This document shows, in pieces, positions 1 to 5,806 of a stretch of 12,801 nucleotides of DNA. This DNA is from JBDKLC01 sp964500215 (GTDB taxonomy: Bacteria; Patescibacteriota; Minisyncoccia; Phycocordibacterales; CAIZLB01). The stretch covers positions 1 to 12,801 of the forward strand of contig CAZCNA010000017.1 of the NCBI GenBank assembly GCA_964500215.1, in the 5' to 3' direction. The translations under genes and the position numbers were made by a program. The notes under the pieces were generated by a model that saw only the letters and a list, made by a program, of their open reading frames with translations, searched no databases and was not told the origin of the DNA. The stretch's first letter is position 1. Each line of letters begins with the position of its first letter.

Positions 1-1170
1 CAGAGCCATTACATAATTACCTGCACATAGTCTGTGTAGAACTTTGTAATTATCAGTATCTTCATTTCGGTGCTTATGTGCTTCGTCTAGAATAATGAGA
101 AGCTTGCTTTCGTCATCACCATGTCTTTGCAATGCTTCTTCTATTTTTCCAGTTGAGTATATGTGACCTTTGAAATCAAATTCGGCAGTGTAATCTTTCC
201 ACTGATTTTCAAGGTGAGGAGGTGCAATAATAATGGTTTTATAACCAAGGTTGTGAGCAATTGCAGAAGCAATAATACTTTTTCCTAGACCCACCACATC
301 AGCGATAATTACACCTCCAAACTTCTTAATACGATCAATGCCTAGATTGATGGCATCTTTTTGATATTTAAGATCAGAAAATTTACCCCCAGTGATATGT
401 TTTGGGGTTTTCATATTTTCGATTTCAGTGACAGCAAAATATTCATTAAGTACTTTGTAGTACATCAAAAGAGGGTTTGGCAAAGCATAAAGCCAAATCT
501 TGTCTTTTACTTCTTTTATAAAAGTCTCTGCTGAATCAAGATCGGTAATAACTATATTGTCAGGATCATTCCACACTGATTCAAATCTTTTAACATCATC
601 CTCGTAATAATGTTTTTCCATTAAAATACGATTATGTTCTCCTTGACCCTTTAAGCCTGAAAAAGTTAGGTTACTTGAACCCTCAATTACAATTCCTGGA
701 GTAATTCCATTAGTTGAAAACTCAGGTTTGTTGTGAAGAATATAAAACTTTGAATGGTTTGCTTCTGCGGTCTTCTTGATCTGCAAACTACCATCTTTGA
801 TTTTGTCTAAGAATATTTCAAAAGCTTTCTGTGATTCATCATTATCAAAAAAGTCTGTATCATTAAAAATTCTTGAAAAGTTTTCAATGTAGTCATCTTT
901 CGCAATAGATCGAGAAGATGTCTTTGTATCAGTTGTATATGAATCGAGGTTTAAATCTTTAAGAGTTGAAACCTTATCGATAATTTTCTTATCGATATCC
1001 ATTCCAACCAGAATTCTTATTTGCTTATCTTTTAGTTCATTATGTAAATCTCGAAAACCAGAAAAGTAAAAATATCCAACTAAAGCATCTACCTTATCGC
1101 AATTAGGCAAAATACTCTTTAAGTTTGAGGAAAGCGTATTATCACCGGTGTTTGTTATTGATGACGACAT
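1..1170 (-). CDS. PLD-nuclease / SNF2-DEAH helicase fusion (partial, C-terminus outside window)
   Basis: The frame is open from an ATG at 1170 to the window edge (390 codons, no stop), so the C-terminal part of the helicase is missing. Residues 1-180 look like a phospholipase-D-like nuclease domain: HSK at 139-141, GSSN at 164-167 followed by LT..GL, and a downstream Glu at 178. This resembles the single-HKD, BfiI-type PLDc_2 pattern, in which the classical Asp of HxKxxxxD is absent. Residues 270-390 are the start of a superfamily 2 helicase core: Walker A GLGKS at 294-298 and the DEAH box at 362-365, preceded by LLIIL. PLD plus SNF2 fusions are known in restriction-like and defence loci; the exact role here is inferred. 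The XRE gene ends one base upstream, so the two are probably co-transcribed. I see no Shine-Dalgarno before the ATG. Base composition is clearly more AT-rich than the genes beyond the tRNA, which suggests transfer. Confidence 0.85.
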   Translation of the reverse strand, partial: MSSSITNTGDNTLSSNLKSILPNCDKVDALVGYFYFSGFRDLHNELKDKQIRILVGMDIDKKIIDKVSTLKDLNLDSYTTDTKTSSRSIAKDDYIENFSRIFNDTDFFDNDESQKAFEIFLDKIKDGSLQIKKTAEANHSKFYILHNKPEFSTNGITPGIVIEGSSNLTFSGLKGQGEHNRILMEKHYYEDDVKRFESVWNDPDNIVITDLDSAETFIKEVKDKIWLYALPNPLLMYYKVLNEYFAVTEIENMKTPKHITGGKFSDLKYQKDAINLGIDRIKKFGGVIIADVVGLGKSIIASAIAHNLGYKTIIIAPPHLENQWKDYTAEFDFKGHIYSTGKIEEALQRHGDDESKLLIILDEAHKHRNEDTDNYKVLHRLCAGNYVMAL

Positions 1171-1171
1171 A

Positions 1172-1378
1172 TTATTTTAAAAGCTCGTTAGTTGAAACAC
1201 CTAACGCCTTAGCTAAGCTAGTAATGGTTGAAAGAGTCGGATTATTCTTTCCGTTTTCGATATTGCTCACAAAAGATCGATCAACGCCTAATATTCTGGC
1301 GAGTTCTATTTGGCTAATATCTTTTTTGATCCTAAGTTTTTTGAGATTTTCTCCCAACTTTTTGGCATCATCTTTCAT
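1172..1378 (-). CDS. XRE-family helix-turn-helix transcriptional regulator
   Basis: This 68-residue protein is almost entirely one Cro/C1-type HTH domain (residues about 9-65). It contains LRIKKDISQIELARILGV, then the recognition helix RSFVSNIENGK (34-44), and ends in LAKALGVSTNELL. Such small XRE proteins bind operator DNA as dimers and usually repress their own operon or that of a linked restriction or defence gene. The stop codon is one base from the start of the PLD-helicase gene, so translation is probably coupled. The ATG at 1378 lies only 6 bases after a perfect TATAAT, so the mRNA is probably leaderless. An inverted repeat just upstream of that -10 is a candidate operator. A target outside this operon is possible but not visible here. 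Confidence 0.9.
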   Translation of the reverse strand: MKDDAKKLGENLKKLRIKKDISQIELARILGVDRSFVSNIENGKNNPTLSTITSLAKALGVSTNELLK

Positions 1379-1384
1379 AAAAAG

Positions 1385-1394
1385 ATTATAACAT
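1385..1394 (-). promoter_or_regulatory. Extended -10 promoter of the XRE-helicase operon
   Basis: On the minus strand TGT precedes TATAAT (1390-1385), a consensus extended -10. No good -35 lies 16-18 bases upstream. Only 6 bases separate the -10 from the XRE start codon, so transcription should begin at or beside the ATG. Inferred from sequence only. Confidence 0.6.
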
Positions 1395-1399
1395 AAATC

Positions 1400-1417
1400 G
1401 TTGTATTAAACTACAAC
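1400..1417. promoter_or_regulatory. Candidate XRE operator (inverted repeat)
   Basis: The sequence GTTGTA-TTAAAC-TACAAC is a perfect inverted repeat with 6-base arms (1400-1405 and 1412-1417). It sits in the -35/spacer zone of the XRE promoter. Its size and position suit a Cro/C1-type dimer, suggesting autoregulation. Its outer edge also overlaps the base of the tRNA terminator stem. Confidence 0.45.
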
Positions 1418-1448
1418 AAAAGCAAGTCATTTCTGACTTGCTTTTGTT
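1415..1448 (-). terminator. Intrinsic terminator downstream of tRNA-Glu
   Basis: A perfect 15-bp stem (1415-1429 with 1434-1448) encloses a 4-base loop. On the minus strand the loop reads GAAA, a GNRA tetraloop, and the 3' side ends TTTTGTTGTAGTTT. It lies about 45 bases after the tRNA 3' end in the same direction. Read from the plus strand the loop is TTTC, so the minus orientation is favoured. Confidence 0.7.
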
Positions 1449-1449
1449 T

Positions 1450-1484
1450 GCTAGTTTCGACCCTTCTCGAGTGCTCGAACTAGC
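1450..1484 (-). repeat. Small hairpin in the tRNA 3' trailer
   Basis: GCTAGTT (1450-1456) pairs with AACTAGC (1478-1484). CGA (1458-1460) with TCG (1475-1477) extends the stem past one bulged T. It lies between the encoded CCA of tRNA-Glu and the terminator, so it may be a structured trailer removed during tRNA processing. Function is unknown. Confidence 0.4.
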
Positions 1485-1492
1485 TCTCTCTA

Positions 1493-1567
1493 TGGTGACC
1501 CTACAGGGAATCGAACCCTGATTTAAGCCTTGAGAAGGCTCCGTCCTAACCGTTAGACGATAGGGCC
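1493..1567 (-). tRNA. tRNA-Glu (anticodon CTC), CCA encoded
   Basis: On the minus strand the gene runs from G1567 to the encoded CCA at 1495-1493. The acceptor stem GGCCCTA pairs with TAGGGTC (one G-T). The D arm is GTCT...AGGAC. The anticodon stem GAGCC/GGCTT encloses TTCTCAA, giving anticodon CTC for the Glu codon GAG. The T arm is CAGGG-TTCGAAT-CCCTG, and the discriminator base is A. No intron is present. No convincing promoter was found upstream, while a hairpin terminator follows. The 3' end faces the AT-rich helicase region, a common position for integrated islands. Confidence 0.95.
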
Positions 1568-1655
1568 AAAATGCACATTGTCATACATACGCTGTACGAC
1601 TGCGACTGGCTCAAGATATAGTACCCTATTTTCTTGAAAAAATGAATAATGAAAA

Positions 1656-1682
1656 GGGCCCGGCGAGGATACGCCGGGCCCT
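1656..1682 (-). terminator. Intrinsic terminator of the 255-residue hypothetical gene
   Basis: A very GC-rich 10-bp perfect stem, GGGCCCGGCG (1656-1665) with CGCCGGGCCC (1672-1681), has a 6-base loop. An extra A-T pair closes it at 1655/1682. On the minus strand it is followed by TTTTC. It starts about 30 bases after the stop codon at 1711. Confidence 0.85.
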
Positions 1683-1710
1683 GCGAATTACTAACGATCG
1701 CCTTTACTCC

Positions 1711-2478
1711 TTAGCTCCGATGACGGAACCTTGGCTTTGGCCGAACCCAAGGCCGTACAATCAAGTACTGATTCACCTTCGGTTTGAACGGATCAAATGT
1801 CCTATCACACTGAGCGGCGTGAGCACCAATATACTCGCCAGGACGAATGATCATGACATCATCTTCCTCCTTGTAAAACTGTCTTACGGCACTCAAGCAG
1901 TGCACATAATACAAACGCTCTCTTTGAGGATCTCGCTCAAACACCTGACACGCCTCATCAAAAAAACGTGCTGCATACACTCCCTGCTCGAGATTGGCCG
2001 TCGTCCACGGGCATTTTTCGTCAATTTCTTGAACGATCTCACGCACCTGCGCGTGTGACAATTGATGCCAGAAGGTAATGATGCATCCTTCGTAATGAAC
2101 GACACCTTTCAAAGGTGTTGGAGGAAACTGATCGGTACACAGCAAGTCCATTTCAACAACTTTGAAATTGTTCGCATCGAACAAGTCCCGATGATTTTTC
2201 GGAAGTGTATCGTAATTCACCGAGAACTGGAATACCTCCGAATATTGATGGGGCTTAACGAACCCGAGCATTTTCCGAAACTCTTCCCGCGAGGGCAGCG
2301 TGCCACGCTTGATGGACTTCACCAGGTCGGTGAGGTATCCATCGTGCAGCATCCGAAGATGAGCACGCGTTGGCTTCACATCCAACACCAGTTTGAGTGT
2401 CTGGAGCATCTGCTCCGCTGTGGGTGGTGACCCGCTCTCTTTTTTTGTACTTCCATCTGCTTCTACTGATTTGCTCAT
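1711..2478 (-). CDS. Hypothetical soluble protein, 255 residues
   Basis: I do not recognise this family. The start at 2478 is supported by a clear AAGGA Shine-Dalgarno 6 bases upstream, the only good one in the window. The first 20 residues are polar and rich in Ser, Lys and Glu, so probably disordered. Residues 20-75 look helical and basic (SIKRGTLPSREEFRKMLGF at 55-73). Residues 80-240 are a mixed domain with six cysteines (114, 132, 156, 177, 194, 224) and a conserved-looking PWTTANLEQGVYAARFFDEA segment at 157-176. The C-terminus is basic with repeated Arg-Pro (RPWVRPKPRFRHRS). No signal peptide or membrane helix is visible, so it is probably cytoplasmic. It is transcribed away from the membrane-protein gene at 2853 and ends at a strong GC-rich terminator. 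GC content is higher than in the helicase region. Confidence 0.8.
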   Translation of the reverse strand: MSKSVEADGSTKKESGSPPTAEQMLQTLKLVLDVKPTRAHLRMLHDGYLTDLVKSIKRGTLPSREEFRKMLGFVKPHQYSEVFQFSVNYDTLPKNHRDLFDANNFKVVEMDLLCTDQFPPTPLKGVVHYEGCIITFWHQLSHAQVREIVQEIDEKCPWTTANLEQGVYAARFFDEACQVFERDPQRERLYYVHCLSAVRQFYKEEDDVMIIRPGEYIGAHAAQCDRTFDPFKPKVNQYLIVRPWVRPKPRFRHRS

Positions 2479-2548
2479 AAGGAATCCTTATGTTGCACTA
2501 TCCCTTGCGATAGTTTGTGTATTCAAGGTAAGCAAACGCTTGTTTGCT
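2477..2548. repeat. Cluster of three inverted repeats upstream of the 255-residue gene
   Basis: Three perfect inverted repeats lie in 72 bases: ATAAGGA-A-TCCTTAT (2477-2491, covering the start codon and SD of the minus gene), ACTATC-CCTTGC-GATAGT (2497-2514) and AGCAAAC-GCTT-GTTTGCT (2531-2548). They could be regulator binding sites or leader-RNA hairpins. A weak -35/-10 pair, TTGAAT with 18-base spacing to GATAGT, falls here on the minus strand, with the second repeat forming its -10. Confidence 0.5.
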
Positions 2549-2732
2549 GTAGCTTTCAAAAGTCCAATCTTTCCCATCCTTCCGAATCATTACCAAACGC
2601 CTTTCAATTATTTCGGTGATTTTTTTATTGAACTTCTCAAAGCTACAACAACATCTGTTGATACAGTACAATATTGTTCATGCCATGTCTACAAGGCCCC
2701 TGTATGGCCGTATTATGGGAAACAACACTACA
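2549..2732. other. Non-coding part of the divergent intergenic region
   Basis: The full gap between the two hypothetical genes is 374 bases (2479-2852). This middle part has no supported gene. It contains a 10-bp palindrome ACAATATTGT (2668-2677) and a short CAACA-TC-TGTTG repeat, and otherwise nothing I can assign. An open frame on the plus strand runs across it but continues from antisense of the minus gene and has no start signal. Confidence 0.6.
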
Positions 2733-2760
2733 TTGACAATCTGTGTAAAAGTGATATAAT
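2733..2760 (+). promoter_or_regulatory. Near-perfect sigma70-type promoter for the membrane-protein gene
   Basis: TTGACA (2733-2738) and TATAAT (2755-2760) both match consensus exactly. The spacer is 16 bases and a TGA sits directly before the -10 (extended -10). Expected start is near 2767, giving a leader of about 86 bases before the ATG at 2853. Confidence 0.85.
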
Positions 2761-2852
2761 ACTGTCCAGAATAGTCCGTCTACCTATTTTGAATACATAA
2801 CGAGAAATCGTAGTATGGTGAGCCGCAAGCTCTTCACACTGTCCGCAAGACT

Positions 2853-3590
2853 ATGGTTCATACAGACATTGAAAAAAACAAACTCGTGAAAACGAAATCA
2901 AATGTTAAGGATTACAGTATCGACGATCTCTTACCGATCGTCGACGAGCCTCTCATCAAGGCATACGAGAAAATGAAGGATGTGGACCTGCATGAGGTCA
3001 ACCGCGAATACGCAACCGTCAAAGGTAAGGACCCTCATAGGACCCTTACCAATGAGCTGATTTGCATGGCGGGCTGGTTGATGCTGACGTTAGCAGCAAT
3101 GCTACAACCAGGGGACTTTATGAGACAGCTGGGATTCGTTGCAATACTGAACGTCCCTTCTGTGCTCTATTATCTCTGTATTGCCCTACCGCGGTACAAC
3201 AGAACGTTGAAAGTTATCCGTAATACTGCGGGCGTCCTCGCTGAATTCCGTTGGGATGTCCATCATTTGCGTCCTGAGGCTACTGAACCAGTAAATGGTT
3301 ACTGTGCGTCCTATATCCAAAAGGACCTCGTTGGCTACGCAGGCCAAATCCTGAACGCAGAAAAAGACATCGACAAGCTTCGTTCAGCGACTACCCGCGA
3401 CGTAATTGCTCTGTACCAAGCGTGCAGTTGCCACCTCGTGGCGACAGCGAAACTTGATTTCGTGCTGGGCAAATGCGCACAGTTCGGGCTCAAGTTCAAA
3501 AAAGCCGACCTGTTCGCGCAAGCGGCAGCAAGAAAACCGGTCTGTCGGATTTCGCTCACACAAAGCGATCCTCAACCACCACAACAATAA
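2853..3590 (+). CDS. Hypothetical membrane protein, 245 residues, two transmembrane segments
   Basis: I do not recognise this family. Residues 1-64 are hydrophilic and charged (DIEKNKLVKTK, then IDDLLPIVDEPLIKAYEKMK). Two hydrophobic segments follow, about 66-85 (NELICMAGWLMLTLAAML) and 92-112 (LGFVAILNVPSVLYYLCIALP), joined by a short turn. This suggests a hairpin in the membrane with both long ends on the same side. Residues 120-225 are a predicted helical, cytoplasm-like domain with Cys151, 191, 193, 208 and 231. The tail is Gln/Pro-rich (TQSDPQPPQQ). There is a strong promoter 90 bases upstream and an intrinsic terminator 20 bases downstream, so it is a single-gene unit. No clear Shine-Dalgarno precedes the ATG at 2853. 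A 24-codon frame starting at 2815 overlaps this start in another phase. Confidence 0.8.
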   Translation: MVHTDIEKNKLVKTKSNVKDYSIDDLLPIVDEPLIKAYEKMKDVDLHEVNREYATVKGKDPHRTLTNELICMAGWLMLTLAAMLQPGDFMRQLGFVAILNVPSVLYYLCIALPRYNRTLKVIRNTAGVLAEFRWDVHHLRPEATEPVNGYCASYIQKDLVGYAGQILNAEKDIDKLRSATTRDVIALYQACSCHLVATAKLDFVLGKCAQFGLKFKKADLFAQAAARKPVCRISLTQSDPQPPQQ

Positions 3591-3609
3591 CGGCCACCCG
3601 GCCACAACC

Positions 3610-3645
3610 CACCCCTGGACAGCGATGTCCGGGGGTGAACTTTTT
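3610..3645 (+). terminator. Intrinsic terminator of the hypothetical membrane-protein gene
   Basis: A 12-bp stem (3610-3621 with 3626-3637, one G-T wobble) is capped by a GCGA tetraloop and followed by AAC and five T. It begins 20 bases after the stop codon. It also separates this gene from the convergent ftsI, which ends at 3678, but lacks a T run on the minus strand. Confidence 0.88.
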
Positions 3646-3677
3646 ATATATTATATTCATTCTCACTACCCTCTACC

Positions 3678-5384
3678 CTATCTATCTGGCGGCAACTGAT
3701 AATAGTTGATGAGGAATTTGGTCAAATCCATGAATGGCTGCGCGAGTGTCTCAGACGCATACTGCACACCTCGAGGGTTGATGGTATACATGAATACGAG
3801 GAATTTTGGATCACGCGCAGGCAAGAATCCAACGAATGAGTGCAAATATCTGTCTTCATAATATCTTCCACCGGGACCAGCCATCTGCGCCGTACCTGTC
3901 TTTGCAGCAATTGTATAGTTTGGATTTTTTGCCTTTCCATTGAGGAGCGATGTGTCTACATTCACAATCATCATTTCGGCCACTGCCTTTGCTGTGCTCT
4001 CTTTGATAACCTGCGGACCTTTCTTTGGTTCGATTGTTTTTGTATATCCAACACGATAGTCTATTTTCTTTACAACATGTGGTGTGACGAGGTATCCACC
4101 ATTGGCGATGGCCGAAAGAGCACGTGCCGTTTCGATAGGTGTCATAGCAATTCCCTGTCCGAAGGCCGCTGTAGCAATTTCTACATCTATATTTCGGTCC
4201 AAGTTGCCCACCAATCCAGAGCCTTCGTTTGGCAAATCAATGCCTGTTTTCTCTCCGAGCCCAAATTTCTTGAGATATTCAGCAAATGTTTTGTTGCCCA
4301 CGAGTTGCGAGATATGAATGAAGCCCGTGTTCAATGATTTTGACAACGCGTATTGATAGTTGATGACACCTCGGCCTTTCTTGTCGAAGTTGTACATCGT
4401 TTTGTTGCTCAATGTCACGAAGCCTTCGTCATTGTATGTAGATGAAGCGGTCACTTTGCCCGTATCGATACCGATTGCCATCGAAAGGGGCTTGATGATA
4501 GATCCCATTTCGTACACGTTCTCAACAAGGTCGTTTTGGAATACACCGACGCTCTTTTGTTCTTTGAGATTGTTTGGGTCGAAGGTCGGCGCAAGTCCCA
4601 TGGCATATATCTCGCCTGTTTTTGGGTCCATGATGATACCCCCTGCACTTTCTGATGAATAGTTCGACATAATGCCCTTGAGCACAGATTCGAAATACGC
4701 CTGTGTGCTTGGTTCGATTGTCGTTACGATGTCACCTTTGAGATCATCTCCTTCGATGACAGTCTTTTTGAAATTAGAAAAAATCTCCGCAAAGAAGTTT
4801 GAATACACATTGTCGTTGTCGCGTGTGAGTGTAGCGTCATAGAATCGTTCGAGGCCGTATCGGCCTGCATATTCATTCTCTTTGTTGTATCCGAGGAAGC
4901 CGAGCGTATGCGCAGCGAGGTTGTTGCCTGGATAGTATCGCCAACTTTCTTTGTATACGCCTACACCTGGAATTTTGAGCTCTGAAATTTTCTTGCCAGT
5001 TTCTTCGTCCACACGCTTTTTGATTTCGGCATAGCTGCTCTTTGGCTTGTTCGCTTTTGAGACGAAGTCTTCTCGGTCCACTTCTATCAACGAAGCGAGC
5101 TGGTTGTATACCTTGTCGACTCCCTGTGTCTGAACGACTTTTGGATTGATTGAAATGGTGAAGCCGTATTTGAGTGAACCGGCAGAGATGAGTCCCCCGT
5201 TCTTGTCTGTGAAATAGATAGTACCGCGCGTGAAAATAGAGCTCGAAGGTTGTTGATATTGGTGATCCGCTCGCTCAGCAAAGTTCTCGGCGTGAATAAT
5301 CTGTAGTGAATACAGCTTTATAAACAAAAAGAGCGCCAACACCAGATACCCTAATGAAATAATTCTGACTCGTGTTCGAAGCAT
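3678..5384 (-). CDS. ftsI: FtsI/PBP3-type class B penicillin-binding protein (septal transpeptidase)
   Basis: This is a D,D-transpeptidase that cross-links peptidoglycan at the division site, anchored in the membrane with its catalytic domain outside. The protein has 568 residues, normal for class B PBPs. A single N-terminal signal anchor covers about 8-28 after a basic start (MLRTRVR). A dimerisation/pedestal domain follows, with RGTIYFTDKNG at 53-63 and YYPGNNLAAHTLGFLG at 150-165. The transpeptidase domain (about 215-560) has all three active-site motifs: SIIK with Ser295 and Lys298, SLN at 350-352, and KTG at 495-497. An N in the second motif and the position after an ftsL-like gene favour FtsI over PBP2 or SpoVD-like roles. 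It is the last gene of the dcw cluster here; a terminator and an extended -10 promoter precede it, so it may have its own transcript with almost no leader. Confidence 0.93.
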   Translation of the reverse strand: MLRTRVRIISLGYLVLALFLFIKLYSLQIIHAENFAERADHQYQQPSSSIFTRGTIYFTDKNGGLISAGSLKYGFTISINPKVVQTQGVDKVYNQLASLIEVDREDFVSKANKPKSSYAEIKKRVDEETGKKISELKIPGVGVYKESWRYYPGNNLAAHTLGFLGYNKENEYAGRYGLERFYDATLTRDNDNVYSNFFAEIFSNFKKTVIEGDDLKGDIVTTIEPSTQAYFESVLKGIMSNYSSESAGGIIMDPKTGEIYAMGLAPTFDPNNLKEQKSVGVFQNDLVENVYEMGSIIKPLSMAIGIDTGKVTASSTYNDEGFVTLSNKTMYNFDKKGRGVINYQYALSKSLNTGFIHISQLVGNKTFAEYLKKFGLGEKTGIDLPNEGSGLVGNLDRNIDVEIATAAFGQGIAMTPIETARALSAIANGGYLVTPHVVKKIDYRVGYTKTIEPKKGPQVIKESTAKAVAEMMIVNVDTSLLNGKAKNPNYTIAAKTGTAQMAGPGGRYYEDRYLHSFVGFLPARDPKFLVFMYTINPRGVQYASETLAQPFMDLTKFLINYYQLPPDR

Positions 5385-5391
5385 TACAGTT

Positions 5392-5421
5392 ATTTTAACA
5401 TACGATGACGTATAAAGTTAA
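5392..5421 (-). promoter_or_regulatory. Candidate ftsI promoter
   Basis: On the minus strand TTAACT (5421-5416) is followed after 18 bases by TAAAAT (5397-5392), which has TGT directly before it (extended -10). Seven bases separate the -10 from the ftsI ATG at 5384, implying a leaderless mRNA. The -35 lies inside the T tract of the upstream terminator. Confidence 0.5.
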
Positions 5422-5460
5422 AAACCACCCTATGTGAGTGTGTCTCATATAGGATGGTTT
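5417..5460 (-). terminator. Intrinsic terminator between ftsL and ftsI
   Basis: A 17-pair stem (5422-5438 with 5444-5460) has one mismatch, one wobble and a 5-base loop. On the minus strand it ends TTTTTAACTTT. It starts 9 bases after the ftsL stop at 5469. It should end or weaken the mraZ-rsmH-ftsL transcript before ftsI. Confidence 0.75.
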
Positions 5461-5468
5461 GTAACGAA

Positions 5469-5786
5469 CTATCTGAGGGCAACGTTTGCTGACTGGTCTC
5501 TTGTCACAAATACTTTCTGATCAGCTGACTGGTAGCCCATAGATTGTGCCACCTCGAGCGTGATGTTGTTCTTTGCTGCGATGTACTGGAACTCGAGATC
5601 GCCAAGTTTTGAGTTCAAACTCACTGTCGCAGATTCAGTCTGCTGTCGAGCAACAACATTCCACACAGTCTGATTTACGAAATACATGTACAACGAAATC
5701 AATGAGATGATAAGGCCCACCTGAGCCCAAAAAATGATGGCTGACGCCCGTTCTATTGATTTGAGTGCGATTGTTGCTGTTTTCAT
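5469..5786 (-). CDS. ftsL: FtsL-like septum protein
   Basis: The 105-residue protein has the bitopic FtsL layout: a short cytoplasmic start, one membrane helix at about 16-37 (AIIFWAQVGLIISLISLYMYF), then a hydrophilic external region with coiled-coil-like periodicity (about 45-72). The C-terminal stretch TLEVAQSMGYQSADQKV resembles the FtsL end that precedes a 'lGm' motif. FtsL scaffolds the divisome and activates the FtsW-FtsI synthase. Sequence identity in this family is always low, so the call rests mainly on topology, length and position between rsmH and ftsI. The start is 20 bases after the rsmH stop and has no Shine-Dalgarno. A DivIC/FtsB-type protein is the alternative. Confidence 0.7.
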   Translation of the reverse strand: MKTATIALKSIERASAIIFWAQVGLIISLISLYMYFVNQTVWNVVARQQTESATVSLNSKLGDLEFQYIAAKNNITLEVAQSMGYQSADQKVFVTRDQSANVALR

Positions 5787-5806
5787 AAATGTACTATGTA
5801 ATGTTA

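Noticed and set aside
1568..1640. Promoter for tRNA-Glu
   Set aside because: Candidates such as TTGAGC with CGTATG or TACTAT match the consensus too poorly to report.
1642..2058. 138-codon plus-strand frame
   Set aside because: It is antisense to the 255-residue gene and begins upstream of the GC-rich terminator, so it is a frame shadow.
2393..2800. 135-codon open frame on the plus strand across the divergent intergenic region
   Set aside because: Its first part is antisense to the hypothetical gene at 1711-2478, it has no SD or promoter, and it would run through the promoter at 2733-2760.
3840..4337. 165-codon plus-strand frame inside ftsI
   Set aside because: It is antisense to the conserved transpeptidase domain with all three active-site motifs; composition is Cys-rich and unlike a real protein.
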